This document shows, piece after piece, positions 33,895 to 43,900 of a stretch of DNA of 64,000 nucleotides. Made by a program: the position numbers and the translations under genes. The stretch is from DATHZQ01 sp963823505. GTDB lineage: Bacteria > Actinomycetota > Acidimicrobiia > Spongiisociales > UBA5794. The notes below the pieces were generated by a model. It was not told where the DNA came from. It saw nothing but the letters and a program-made list of their open reading frames with translations, and searched no databases. The stretch covers positions 1,488,001-1,552,000 of the forward strand of contig CAWGLY010000005.1 of NCBI GenBank assembly GCA_963823505.1, in the 5' to 3' direction. Each line of letters opens with the position of its first letter. Positions within the stretch are counted from its first letter, which is position 1.

Positions 33895-33967
33895 CACCGA
33901 GCCGACGGACCGCCGCGGTGACGTCTCTCCCCCTCGGAGCGTCAAACGTCAGCGGGCAGCCGCCGCG

Positions 33968-34444
33968 TCACACTCGCCGCGGCACCGACCCCGTCAACGT
34001 GAAGACCCCCCGCATGCACTTGTGCCCAAAATCGGCTGTCGGGTCGAACATCAGCGGGCAGCCGCCGTCGATCACTTCGACGTCGTGAGCTCGGCCGTAC
34101 TCGGTGCCGGCCTCTGAGACACTCCCGCCTCCAAACGAGCGGTGCATCCACACATGGCCAATGCCCAGCTCCACACACTCGCGTACTGTGGCCTCCGCAG
34201 TCTCGGGCCGGGTACCGATCACAACTGCCTCGACGCCGCCCGGAATGGACTTCAGGTCGTGGTAGCACGGATCGCCCTCGACCTCGTCGGCATTCGGGTT
34301 GACGGCAAAGACCTCGTAGCCGCGCTCGCGGAGCCGCTGGTAGACGATGTTGCCGCCGTGACCCTTGGGGTTTCTCGACACCCCTGTGACGGCAATCCGC
34401 TTCTTGGCGAGAAAGTCGGCCGCCGCATCTTTGATGGTCCGCAT
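33968..34444 (-). CDS. CoA-binding domain protein (CoA_binding_2/YccU-like)
   Basis: A 158-residue protein whose ATG 34444 is preceded by GGAAGAGGG. Residues 13-140 form a CoA-binding Rossmann fold with ITGVSRNPKGHGGNIVYQRL-like pattern (here AVTGVSRNPKGHGG), NPNADEVEG and GTRPETAEATVRECVELGI, as in the small CoA_binding_2 proteins. GGCPLMFDP near the end includes a Cys that may react with thiols in such proteins. The physiological role of this family is not settled. It is convergent with the P-loop kinase gene and divergent from the GH26-like gene at 34631. Confidence 0.85.
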   Translation of the reverse strand: MRTIKDAAADFLAKKRIAVTGVSRNPKGHGGNIVYQRLRERGYEVFAVNPNADEVEGDPCYHDLKSIPGGVEAVVIGTRPETAEATVRECVELGIGHVWMHRSFGGGSVSEAGTEYGRAHDVEVIDGGCPLMFDPTADFGHKCMRGVFTLTGSVPRRV

Positions 34445-34630
34445 CCCTCTTCCTTTCACCCGGCGATCTTCAGCTTGGCCAAGAGTCGATCCGTGTCGCC
34501 AGAGTCGGAGGTCATCGATGCGTCGTATCGATGAAATCACTGTCGCAACTGGCACAAATCTCGATCTCCCGTAGAGTCATCCACTCTCCTCGCTGACCGA
34601 CCGAACCCGCCAGCGAAAGTTGCCCCACGA

Positions 34631-36220
34631 ATGCGGAAACTGCATGCCATAGCCGTCATGAGCGCCGTCGCCCTCGTTGCGGTGCTCCTGAGCGCAATCG
34701 TCACTACGTCACCGGGATCGGCGGCGGGGACGGTGCTGTTCGGCATTGCACCCTTGGCCGATGACCGGCTGAACTCCCTGAACCACATCGAAGGAGAAAT
34801 CGGTCGCGAGCTCGACATCGTGCGCACTTTCGAGCGGTGGGACGACGAGTTCGGTGGTGCGTTCCACAGCGAGATCGAAGACAGTGACCGGATCATGATG
34901 CTGTCTGTTCGGGCCAAGAAGAAGGACGGGTCCGTCGTCCTCTGGCGCGACATCGCCGATGCGAGCGTGGGCTCTGCCATCCACAACCAGATGGTGGAGT
35001 GGGTCGATGCGATCGAGGCCTACGACGGGGAGGTGTGGTTCACCTTCAACCACGAGCCGGAGTCGTCGGCAAACGACGCCATGGGCGATGCCCAGGACTT
35101 CATCGATGCGTGGCGGAAGTTCATCGGTCTGTTCCAAGCGCGGGGTCTCAGCAACGTCGAGTACAACTGGGTGATGACCTACTGGTCGTTCGACACCGAC
35201 CCGAGCGAAGAGAACTACGCAAACAAGTGGTATCCGGGAGATGACTACGTCGATTACATCTCTTCGGATGCCTACAACTGGAACAACTGCAAGGGCAATG
35301 ACACCGACCCATGGCGCCCGCTGGAGGAGACGATCGAGGCGCAGCGGCAGTTTGGGCTCGACCATCCCGACAAGGGTCTCGCCCTTGCCGAATGGGCGTC
35401 GACAGAGATCGCAGGCGATGGCGGCGCTGCAAAGGCCGCATGGATCGAAGACGCCCAGGCACTGTTCAAAAAACCGGGATGGGAGCAGTTCGTCGCCCTT
35501 TCCTGGTTCCACGTCGAGAACCCCGACAAGCCCGAGTGCCAGTGGCCGATCGACACCACGCCGGCATCCCTCGCCGCCTTCACCGCAATGGCCGCAGATC
35601 CGTACTACGGGGGGCCGGACGGCGGGGGCGGAACACCACCGCCGACCACGACCTTGCCTCCCGGAGATCCCGGCGACGACGGGTTCTTCGACGTCGCCTC
35701 GAGCAACATCTTTTACGACGACATCGTCTGGCTCTCCGATGAAGGCATCACCAAAGGATGCAACCCACCTGCGAACGATCTCTTCTGCCCGAATCAGTTC
35801 GTGACGCGCGGCCAGATGGCGGCGTTCCTGGTCCGCGCCCTCGGCTACACCAACAACGGCGGCGGCAACCTGTTCATCGACGACAACGGCACCACCTTCG
35901 AAAACGACATCGACAAGCTCGCCACCGCAGGCGTCACCAAAGGATGCAACCCACCGCTCAACGACCGCTACTGCCCCAGCAACAACGTGACCAGGGGTCA
36001 GATGGCGGCGTTCCTGGTCCGCGCCCTCGGCTACACCAACAACGGCGGCGGCAACCTGTTCATCGACGACAACGGCACCACCTTCGAAAACGACATCGAC
36101 AAGCTCGCCACCGCAGGCGTCACCAAAGGATGCAACCCACCGCTCAACGACCGCTACTGCCCCAGCAACAAGGTCACCCGTGCTCAGATGGCGGCGTTCC
36201 TGCACCGGGCGCTCGGTTGA
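34631..36220 (+). CDS. Exported GH26-like glycoside hydrolase with three SLH-like repeats
   Basis: A 529-residue protein with a signal peptide at 1-32. Residues 35-335 are a GH26-like (beta-mannanase-type) TIM barrel: FTFNHEPES gives the acid/base Glu142 and LALAEWAST the nucleophile Glu254, the expected pair in clan GH-A. A proline/threonine/glycine linker (340-360) leads to three SLH-like repeats of 62 residues, each with GITKGCNPP or GVTKGCNPP, a DRYCP- or DLFCP-type Cys, and VTRGQMAAFLVRAL. Two repeat units share a 173-bp perfect DNA identity. It should act at the cell surface on mannan or a similar glucan-type polymer. The 3' end overlaps the convergent livF gene by 47 bp. Confidence 0.85.
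   Translation: MRKLHAIAVMSAVALVAVLLSAIVTTSPGSAAGTVLFGIAPLADDRLNSLNHIEGEIGRELDIVRTFERWDDEFGGAFHSEIEDSDRIMMLSVRAKKKDGSVVLWRDIADASVGSAIHNQMVEWVDAIEAYDGEVWFTFNHEPESSANDAMGDAQDFIDAWRKFIGLFQARGLSNVEYNWVMTYWSFDTDPSEENYANKWYPGDDYVDYISSDAYNWNNCKGNDTDPWRPLEETIEAQRQFGLDHPDKGLALAEWASTEIAGDGGAAKAAWIEDAQALFKKPGWEQFVALSWFHVENPDKPECQWPIDTTPASLAAFTAMAADPYYGGPDGGGGTPPPTTTLPPGDPGDDGFFDVASSNIFYDDIVWLSDEGITKGCNPPANDLFCPNQFVTRGQMAAFLVRALGYTNNGGGNLFIDDNGTTFENDIDKLATAGVTKGCNPPLNDRYCPSNNVTRGQMAAFLVRALGYTNNGGGNLFIDDNGTTFENDIDKLATAGVTKGCNPPLNDRYCPSNKVTRAQMAAFLHRALG
35813..36171 (+). repeat. Two 186-bp tandem units with a 173-bp perfect match (SLH-like coding repeat)
   Basis: Positions 35813-35985 and 35999-36171 are identical base for base, at a period of 186 bp (62 codons). 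A third unit begins at 36185 with the same period but diverges at once. Such perfect identity at third positions points to recent duplication or gene conversion. Confidence 0.9.
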
Positions 36221-36959
36221 CCGGGTCGGCCACTCCCGTGGGCGACCCGGGGTGGCTGCCGAGATAGGCGCGGAGCAGCCGGGGGTCGTGTGCCAGCTGA
36301 TGTGACTCCTCGTGGGCAACAACGCGGCCGAGGTTGAGCACGATCGATTCCTTGGCGAAGCCGAGCGCACGCCCCACCTGCTGCTCAACCAGCACAATCG
36401 TGAGTCCTTCGTCGCGTAGCTGGGCGAGCCGGTCGTACACCTCGCCGATGGCCATCGGAGCCAGCCCGAGTGACGGCTCGTCCAGCAACAGCACCCTCGG
36501 CTCTGCTACGAGCGCGCGTCCAATCGCGAGCATTTGTTGCTCACCGCCCGACAGCTCACCGGCAGGCGAATCCGACCGAGCTCGAAGTACCGGAAACAGC
36601 GAGGCGGCACGATCGAGGGCTGCTTCGAGAGTCGGCGGATCGAGGAGAAACCCGCCGAGCTGCAGATTTTCGCGCACGGTGAGATGTGGAAACAGCCGCT
36701 TGCCCTCAGGGACGAGCGCCATGCCGAGCCGCGCCCGTTCGTCCGGCGGCAGTCCACTCACGTCCCTGTCACCGAGCCACACGCCGCCTCGTGCCGCATG
36801 CACAGCGCCGGCGATCGCCGCCAGCGCCGTCGACTTGCCTGCGCCGTTGCGGCCCAATATCACCACGGGCTCTCCCGGCGCTGCCGAGAACGTGAGATCC
36901 CGGAGTGCCTCGACGCGGCCGTACGACACGGTGAGACCCTCAACCCGGAGAGCTTCCAT
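36174..36959 (-). CDS. livF: Branched-chain amino acid-type ABC transporter ATPase (LivF-like)
   Basis: A 261-residue ABC ATPase. Walker A is GRNGAGKST, the Q-loop region is LVPEGKRLFPHLTVRENL, the signature is LSGGEQQMLAIGRAL and Walker B is LLLDEPSLGLAP, all typical of LivF. The start overlaps the LivM-LivG stop (TGATG). The gene product pairs with the ATPase domain of the fused LivM-LivG on the inner face of the membrane. Its 3' end (TGA at 36174-36176) lies inside the convergent GH26-like gene. Confidence 0.92.
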   Translation of the reverse strand: MEALRVEGLTVSYGRVEALRDLTFSAAPGEPVVILGRNGAGKSTALAAIAGAVHAARGGVWLGDRDVSGLPPDERARLGMALVPEGKRLFPHLTVRENLQLGGFLLDPPTLEAALDRAASLFPVLRARSDSPAGELSGGEQQMLAIGRALVAEPRVLLLDEPSLGLAPMAIGEVYDRLAQLRDEGLTIVLVEQQVGRALGFAKESIVLNLGRVVAHEESHQLAHDPRLLRAYLGSHPGSPTGVADPVNRAPGAGTPPSEHG

Positions 36960-38629
36960 CACGTCGCCTCCTCACCGTCGGGTGCCGGCATCTCCGGGTC
37001 ACCCAGGTACGCACGTCGCACGGCCAGATCATCGAATACGACGTCGGGCGCCCCCACCGCCAGCAACGCCCCGAAGTCGAGAACGGCAACACGATCGGCG
37101 ATCCCGCGAACAAGATCGAGGTTGTGGTCGACGACAACGACCGTCGACCCGGACTCCCTGACGGCGAGGATCATGGTGGCCAGCCCTTCCCGTTCTCCTT
37201 CGTTCATGCCCGCCGACGGCTCATCCAGGAGCATCACTGTTGGCGCGCCTGCCAGCGCCCTGGCGATGTCGAGCATCCGCTTCTCCGACAACGTGAGCGC
37301 CGCAGGCAGATCGTCGCGCCGGTCTTCGAGATCCGTTGCGGACAGCAGCTCTTCGAGCCGCGTCTCGTCGATGCCCCCGCAGGCGACGCCGCCGAGTCGG
37401 ATCCCTTCCCCAACCGTGAGGTGATCGAACGTGCGAACGTTCTGGAACGTGCGCCCGATTCCCAGCCGGGCCCTGACCTCGATCTGCTCAGCTCCCATGT
37501 CCCGACACCCGAGCAGGACGCGACCTCGCTGCAGACGCACCGCGCCCGTGACCACGTCGATCAGCGTGGTCTTCCCCGCCCCGTTGGCGCCGATCAGTGC
37601 AAGCACCTCGCCACGGTGCACGTCGAGGTTCACGGACTCCAGAGCATCCACTCCGTCGTAGCTGTGCCGGACCTCGCGCAAGGACAGCACAACGTCCGGA
37701 ACAGATCCCCGTTCACGGGCACGCACAAAGGAGACCCGGGTGTGTTCCGGGCCAAGCCTCCGATACCAGCGGCGGAAAGGAGCGGTGACGGCAAGTGCCG
37801 TGGCCCGGTCCACGATCCCCTCGGGGCGACGGGCCACAAGCAGCATCACAATGACCCCGAAGGCAGCGAGCCGCCAGCCCGGGGTAACGAGGAACGACGG
37901 CCACAGACTGAACTCGCTTCCTCCACCGAGCGTCACCACGAGCACACCAACGATGGCGCCGAGCACACTGTGGACTCCCCCGATCAGCGTGAACAATGCG
38001 ATCTCGAACGATTTCTCGAAGTTGAACGATGTGGGCTCGAGAAACGACAGCCACGCGGCAAACATCCCCCCGGCGACCCCGACGACCCCGGCGCTGATCA
38101 CCGCCGACAGCATTCTGATTCTCCCGACGGTCACTCCCACGGCAGCCGCAGCTACCTCGTCGTCGAACAACGACCGCATCTGCAGGCCGAAGCGGCTCGC
38201 CATCAGGGCGGTGGCGCCGAGTGCAACCACGGCAAGCACGACCATTGCCTCCGCCACCCGCAGGCGCGGCACCTCTACCTCGTAGCCAAGGCCACCGCCG
38301 AGGACCTCCAGTTTGCCGACGACGATCCGCACGATCTCGCCGACTGCCAGCGTCGCCATGATGAAGTAGATACCGCGAAGCCGTCTCGTCACGAACGCCA
38401 CCGGAACCGCAACCAATGCAGCGCTGAAGGCCGCTGCAAGCAGCAGCAGTGGCAGCGACACACCCCACGCGTTGCCGGCGTAGGCAGCGGTGTACGCACC
38501 GACGGCGAAGAATCCGGCCTGGCCCAGGTTGAGCTGGCCCGTCGAGTACACGATGTTCATGCCGATCGCGGCGACGATGTTGATCGCCAAGGCCATCAGC
38601 AGTTCCTGATTGAAGAACACGTCGATCAC
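36959..38629 (-). CDS. Fused LivM permease and LivG ATPase
   Basis: A 556-residue protein that joins two normally separate subunits. GTG 38629 is the start because it overlaps the livH stop (GTGA); the open frame runs to 38998 without support. Residues 1-295 form the LivM permease with about eight helices and a GQLNLGQAGFFAVGAYTAAYA signature. A linker (about 300-335) leads to the LivG ATPase (ANGAGKTTLIDVVTG, LTLSEKRMLDIARALAG, VMLLDEPSAGMNE). The signature LSEKRM is an altered form of LSGGQ, so it may be the weaker ATP site, with LivF bearing the canonical one. The protein sits in the membrane. Such fusions occur in other genomes. Confidence 0.88.
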   Translation of the reverse strand: MIDVFFNQELLMALAINIVAAIGMNIVYSTGQLNLGQAGFFAVGAYTAAYAGNAWGVSLPLLLLAAAFSAALVAVPVAFVTRRLRGIYFIMATLAVGEIVRIVVGKLEVLGGGLGYEVEVPRLRVAEAMVVLAVVALGATALMASRFGLQMRSLFDDEVAAAAVGVTVGRIRMLSAVISAGVVGVAGGMFAAWLSFLEPTSFNFEKSFEIALFTLIGGVHSVLGAIVGVLVVTLGGGSEFSLWPSFLVTPGWRLAAFGVIVMLLVARRPEGIVDRATALAVTAPFRRWYRRLGPEHTRVSFVRARERGSVPDVVLSLREVRHSYDGVDALESVNLDVHRGEVLALIGANGAGKTTLIDVVTGAVRLQRGRVLLGCRDMGAEQIEVRARLGIGRTFQNVRTFDHLTVGEGIRLGGVACGGIDETRLEELLSATDLEDRRDDLPAALTLSEKRMLDIARALAGAPTVMLLDEPSAGMNEGEREGLATMILAVRESGSTVVVVDHNLDLVRGIADRVAVLDFGALLAVGAPDVVFDDLAVRRAYLGDPEMPAPDGEEAT

Positions 38630-39474
38630 AACGCCTGCCCCCCGAACAGGCCCTGCGGCCGGAAGACCAGCACGGCAACCAGCAGCATCCACGGCACCGC
38701 AGCCTGGTAGGCGAAGCCATCGAGGAGTGTTTGGGCCACGCCGAGCACCAGACCGGCGATGAGCGCCCCCCGCAGGTTGCCGATCCCTCCGATGGTCATC
38801 ACCGCCAATCCGACCAAGCCGAACTCGAACCCGACGCCAGGGTCGATGCTGCCATGGCGAACCACCAGCAACACCACGGCAAGCCCCGCCAGTCCGCCGG
38901 CGATCGCCAGCGTCGCGATCACAACGCGACGCACCGGGATACCGAGCAGCGCCACAGCGTCGGGATCGTGGGCGAAAGCTCGCATCGCCAGCCCCCACTT
39001 GGACGTGGTGATGAAGCGCATCGCCGCCACCGTGACGATTGCGGCAACGACGAGGGTCGTCAGATCCACCGCCGATATCAGGACCGACCCGATGGTGATG
39101 TCGGTGTCAGGCATGTCGAGAGGTAGCACCACCGCAAGGCCTGAGCCGCGGATCTGTTGCAGCCACGCCGCGATCACGAACGCAAAGCCGATCGTCGAAA
39201 CCGCAGCCGCAATCGGATGTGCGTAGCCGACCGGCCGGAAGCTCACGTAGTCCGTGGCGATGCTCAGGACGGCGCCGATGGCCAGAGCGAGCAGGAGTGC
39301 AAGCCACACCGGCACGCCCCACTCAGCGGCGAGCAGCGCCAGCACTCCTGCCGCAACGAACACTTGACCGTGGGCGAGGGTGAGCAGTCGCATGACGCCG
39401 AAGATCAGCGAGTATCCGAGCGCAAGCAATGCGTAGTTCGCACCGAGCAGCAGCCCGTTGACAACGGTGGTCAC
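38626..39474 (-). CDS. livH: Branched-chain amino acid-type ABC permease (LivH-like)
   Basis: A 282-residue membrane protein starting at GTG 39474 (VVTTVVNGLLLGANYALLALGYSLIFGVM), the standard LivH opening. It has about eight helices and a GFAFVIAAWLQQIRG region. The start codon is preferred over an earlier one because it gives a typical N-terminus. It forms the second half of the membrane channel. It starts 43 bp after livJ and overlaps the next gene in GTGA. Confidence 0.9.
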   Translation of the reverse strand: MTTVVNGLLLGANYALLALGYSLIFGVMRLLTLAHGQVFVAAGVLALLAAEWGVPVWLALLLALAIGAVLSIATDYVSFRPVGYAHPIAAAVSTIGFAFVIAAWLQQIRGSGLAVVLPLDMPDTDITIGSVLISAVDLTTLVVAAIVTVAAMRFITTSKWGLAMRAFAHDPDAVALLGIPVRRVVIATLAIAGGLAGLAVVLLVVRHGSIDPGVGFEFGLVGLAVMTIGGIGNLRGALIAGLVLGVAQTLLDGFAYQAAVPWMLLVAVLVFRPQGLFGGQAL

Positions 39475-39517
39475 GACGCGCTCACACCCCGGCGGAACGG
39501 CACCAGACCGCGTTCCA

Positions 39518-40678
39518 TCAAGGCCGCTCGACGCCGGACCCGCGGGCGACGACGACGTAGACAGGCTTCTCCGCATCCCCGTTCTCCGCAAAGGAGATGG
39601 TGCCGGTCACGCCGTCAAAGCCTTCAATTGCGAGCAACCCGTCACGAATCGCAGTTCGGGCTTCCTCGACGGGCGTGTCGGCGTCGATGCCCGCTGCACG
39701 CATGACCTCGGCGAGCAACAAGACGGTGTCGTAGTAGTTGGCCGCTTCGGGGACCATGAACCTGTCACCGCCGTCCTGACCGGTCATCTCGAGGTAGTCC
39801 CGGACGAGCTGGCTGTCGCGTGTCGGATCGAACACCGTGGGCAGCACCCAGTCTTGGATCTCGCCGCCACCCTGGCTGAAGAAGTCCTGGTTGTTTTGGG
39901 CAGGGTGGCCGAGCACCGGTCTCATCTCTCCTCGACGAGCAAGCTCCCGAACCAACAGGCCGGCCTCGCCCGGACCCGACAGGATGATCAGCCCATCACC
40001 GTCGGTGTTCTTGATGCGGCCGACCGTGGTGGTGAAGTCGTTCTGGCCGCGGACGAAGGTGATGGGATCGTCGACGTTGACGATCTCGATGCCCACGTCC
40101 TCGGCGATACCCGGCAGCGTCATCGTGGCCGCCGCCTTGGCAAACACCTGCTCCTCGTCGTATACCAAGACAGCCGTGGTGATGTTGTATTTGTCCGCCC
40201 ACAACGGCAGCGCAACCGCATAGAGATCACTGTTGGGCGCCGTGTTGCGGAATGCCCATGAATCACCAAGCTCGGTGATCCCGACCTTGTTGGCGGTACC
40301 CGTGATGATCGGGATCTCGATAGCCGCCGCCTGTTTGAAGATGGTTTCCGCCTCGCCGGAGGAAATCGGTCCGCTGATCGCAACAGCACCGGAATCAGCG
40401 AGGTCGCGCAGGGCGATGACGGCGCTTTCGGTGGACCCGCCGGTGTCGCGGACCTCGACGACGAGGGTGGTGCCGTTGATGCCCCCCGTGGCATTCACGT
40501 GGTCGACGACGATCGTGGTGACTTCGTCGATGTCGCGGCCGAATCCAACGAGGTCGCCTGAGAGGTCGGTCATCAACCCGATGACGATCTGTTCTGCGTC
40601 TGAGTCGCCGGCAGTACACGCAACCAGTGCGAGGGCGAGAGCAGAGACCAATGCCATGATCCTGGTCATCCAGCCCAT
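39518..40678 (-). CDS. livJ: Branched-chain amino acid-type ABC substrate-binding lipoprotein
   Basis: A 386-residue lipoprotein starting at ATG 40678 after GGAAGGGGAG. The lipobox is LVAC (Cys21). The fold is a two-lobed Leu/Ile/Val-type binding protein opening IVIGLMTDLSGDLVGFGRD, with the amino-acid-binding region ITGTANKVGITELGDSWAFRN later. Such proteins also bind amides, urea or aromatic acids; the ligand is not shown by sequence. It is the first gene of the livJ-livH-livMG-livF operon, and hrpA ends 241 bp upstream. Confidence 0.88.
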   Translation of the reverse strand: MGWMTRIMALVSALALALVACTAGDSDAEQIVIGLMTDLSGDLVGFGRDIDEVTTIVVDHVNATGGINGTTLVVEVRDTGGSTESAVIALRDLADSGAVAISGPISSGEAETIFKQAAAIEIPIITGTANKVGITELGDSWAFRNTAPNSDLYAVALPLWADKYNITTAVLVYDEEQVFAKAAATMTLPGIAEDVGIEIVNVDDPITFVRGQNDFTTTVGRIKNTDGDGLIILSGPGEAGLLVRELARRGEMRPVLGHPAQNNQDFFSQGGGEIQDWVLPTVFDPTRDSQLVRDYLEMTGQDGGDRFMVPEAANYYDTVLLLAEVMRAAGIDADTPVEEARTAIRDGLLAIEGFDGVTGTISFAENGDAEKPVYVVVARGSGVERP

Positions 40679-40919
40679 CGGGGTCTCCCCTTCCCGCATA
40701 CCGGCTACTCCACACCCGGCTGAGGCTGCTCTCCACGCCGCGTTGATGCAGTGAGCGTGTACAACCTCTCCCTCGATCCAGCTTTACCCTAGCTGTGCGC
40801 AACCGCCGCTATCTGACCCAAGCGGCCGCATCTTGGACGCAGCCACACCCCACCACCTTGCGCCGGCACAACGCTTGATGCCGGGCAGGGCAGATGCAGG
40901 GGGTCGGCGGGTGGGTCCG

Positions 40920-43900
40920 CTACCCACCCGCCTCGATCTCGACCAGGGCTTGGGCGATGCGCCGCTCGCTCACCTTCCCCTTGGTGCCGAGGGATTGAGC
41001 GAACAGACTCACCCGCAGCTCCTGTAAGGCCCACGCCAGGTCGGCGAGCCCAGGGCTGGGCGGCAACAGCTCGACCAACCGCTCGTACCCGCTCTCGACC
41101 GTGTGAACCCTCTCCATCAGAACCCCGTCCTTCGCCACATCCTCGGCCAGGCGGCGAACTCGATGCCTGATACCGGCAACATACCGAGCGACGTCGGGGA
41201 CCCGGGCGGCGCCCACTGCCGTCAGAAACCCGGGGTATACCAGCTCTCCCAACTGACGCTCGATGTCCTCGACGGCCGCGTCATACCGCGGTTCCGGCAT
41301 GTCGGTGAGTGTCGCAACCACCGCCACCACGTCGGCCATGATGGTGAGCGCGGTGCGCCCGACTTCGAGCACCCGATCGGCGAATTCGTCGCGTGCCCGG
41401 CGCAGCAATCGATCAAAACCGACTGCGTCATGTGCCGGCCCGCCTGCATCGGCGACGATTCCACGGAGCGCCGACCCGATGCAGTCGTCCGCCCACTCCT
41501 CCACGCTGGCGTAGGGCCCGCTGCGGAGTACCAGCTTCGCCTCGTTGGAGAGGAGCGGCCCGAGCACCTTGTGCACCGACGGGAGGTTCAACTCGAGCAG
41601 GCGAATGGTGCCCTGCAACGTCGCAGTCCCCTGGTCCCCCGGCGTAGCCAGCAGGCGGACGCCGACGGTGTCGCCCTCGTCGATGAGCGCGGGATACGCC
41701 GGGACTTGATGGGCGCCACCGCCGACCATGACTACGGCCGGCAACTCGCCGAAGCTCCACGCCGTCAGCCCCGTGCGTTCCAGCTCGTGGGTGGTCGACG
41801 CCAACGAGGCCCTTGCCTCCGCGACGAGAGCGTCCTTCAAGGCAGCGAGGTCGTCACCCTCGGCAACCACCGTCCCGTCCGCTTCGACGAGCCGGAACCG
41901 CGGCCGCAGGTGCGCCGGCAGCGCCTGGACTGAGAGCGCATCGGGCGGGATGGCCATGCCCCCCAGCTCGGTCAGCTCCTTGCGGACGGCACCGGCAAGG
42001 CGCCCCGATGTCGGATCGATACGTTCGAGCAGCAGCTCCACCGTCTCGGCGACAGGGACGAACCGTTTGCGGTGTTGCTTCGGTAGCGACCGTATGAGCG
42101 CGGTGATGAGCTCTTCACGGAGACCAGGGACGTTCCACTCGAATGCGGTCGGATCGATGCGATCAAGCCCTTCCAGCGGCACGTCGATCGTCACACCGTC
42201 GCGCGGACTGGCCGGATCGAACTCGTACTCGAGAGGCAGAGCGAGGTCGCCGTGGCGCCATTCGTCGGGGAAGGCCTCCTCATCGGGTGCGGCGGCCGCA
42301 GGGTCGATCAGGTCGGTGACGGCGAGATCGAGGCGGTGCGGGTCGTCGGCTTTGGCGTCCCGCCACCAGCGGTCGAAGTCCCGCACCGACGTCACGTCCT
42401 GCGGCAGTCTCTGATCGAAGAACGCTACGAGCACGTCATCCACAACCAGCAGGTCGGACCTGCGCTCTTTGGCTTCCAGCGCCAGCACGTCCTCGATCTG
42501 CGCGTCGTTGCGGGCGGCAAACTCGTGGTGGGTCTCCCACTCCCCGGCCACCAGTGCGTGGCGGATGAACAGCTCCCGGGCCGCCGCAGGGTCGATCCGC
42601 CCAAACTGGATCACACGGTCGGTTGCTAGAGGCAATCCGTAGAGCGTCACCGTCTCCCGGGCCACGGCGCTGCCCCTGGCAGCGTCCCACCACGGGTCCG
42701 AATACGAGCGTTTGATGAGGTGGGCTCCGGCATCCTCGATCCAGTCGACCGGTACCTGGACCACCTGGCGCGCCCACAGCCGGCTGGTCTCGACCAGCTC
42801 GGCGGCCATGATCCAATCCGGTGCCCGTTTGAACAGCGTGGAACCTGGGGAGATCCAGAACCGCGACCCCCGCGCCCCCCTGTAGTCGTAGCCGTCCGGG
42901 TCCTTCGTGCCCACGTGGGACAGCAACCCGGCCAGGAGCGAGCGGTGGATCACGTCGGCGCCGGCCGGCCGGCGGTTGCGGATGAGGCCGAGCTCGTCGC
43001 AGACCTCACGCAGCTGGCCGTAGATGTCCTGCCATTCCCGCACCCGCTTGTAGTTGAGGTACTCGTCCCGGCACAGCCGCCGGAATTGGTTTGACGTTCT
43101 GGCCCTGCGCTCGGTGTGGATGTAGTTCCAAAGGTTGAGCCAGGCGATGAAGTCCGAGTGCTCATCCCTGAACCTGGCATGCAACTGCTCGGCCTTCGTC
43201 TTCACTTCGTCGTCGCGGGGTCGCTCCCTGGGATCCTGAATCGACAGCGCGGCTGCGATCACGAGCACTTCACGCAGGCACCCGTTCTTGGCGGCCTCGA
43301 TGACCATCCGGCCCAGCCGGAGGTCGAGCGGGAACTTCGCCAGCTTCCTGCCGAGCGGGGTGAGCCACTTTGTAGAGCCCTGCCGGCTCGGGTCGACGGC
43401 ACCAAGCTCGTCGAGCAGCGAGATGCCGTCACGGATGGTCCGCGAGTCGGGAGGATCGAGGAAGGGGAACGCTTCGATGTCCCCAAGCCCGAGCGCGGCC
43501 ATCTGCAGGATGACCGAGGCCAGGTTGGTTCGCTGAATCTCCGGATCGGTGAACTCGGGACGAGTCTCGAAGTCGTTCTCGTCGTACAGCCTGATGCAGA
43601 TTCCGGGACCGAGACGACCGCAGCGCCCGGCCCGCTGGTTGGCGGACGCTTGCGAGATCGGTTCGATCGGAAGCCGCTGCACCTTGGTGCGCCTGCTGTA
43701 GCGGGAGATGCGGGCGGTCCCAGGGTCGACTACCGCCCGGATTCCCGGCACCGTCAGCGATGTTTCTGCAACGTTGGTGGCCAGCACGATGCGCCGCCCC
43801 GTGTGCGGCTGAAACACCCGGTGCTGTTCGGCGGCGGAGAGCCGGGCGAAGAGCGGGAGGATCTCCGTGTGCCGCAGATTGAGATCGTGAAGCGCATCGG

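Noticed and set aside
34709..36397. A 562-codon open frame on the minus strand across the GH26-like gene
   Set aside because: The plus-strand protein has clear catalytic and repeat motifs; the minus frame is repeated antisense translation with no family features. Long antisense frames are common in high-GC DNA.
38629..38998. N-terminal extension of the fused LivM-LivG frame
   Set aside because: It is antisense-like, arginine-rich translation of the livH gene in another frame; LivM homology starts at GTG 38629, which is coupled to the livH stop.
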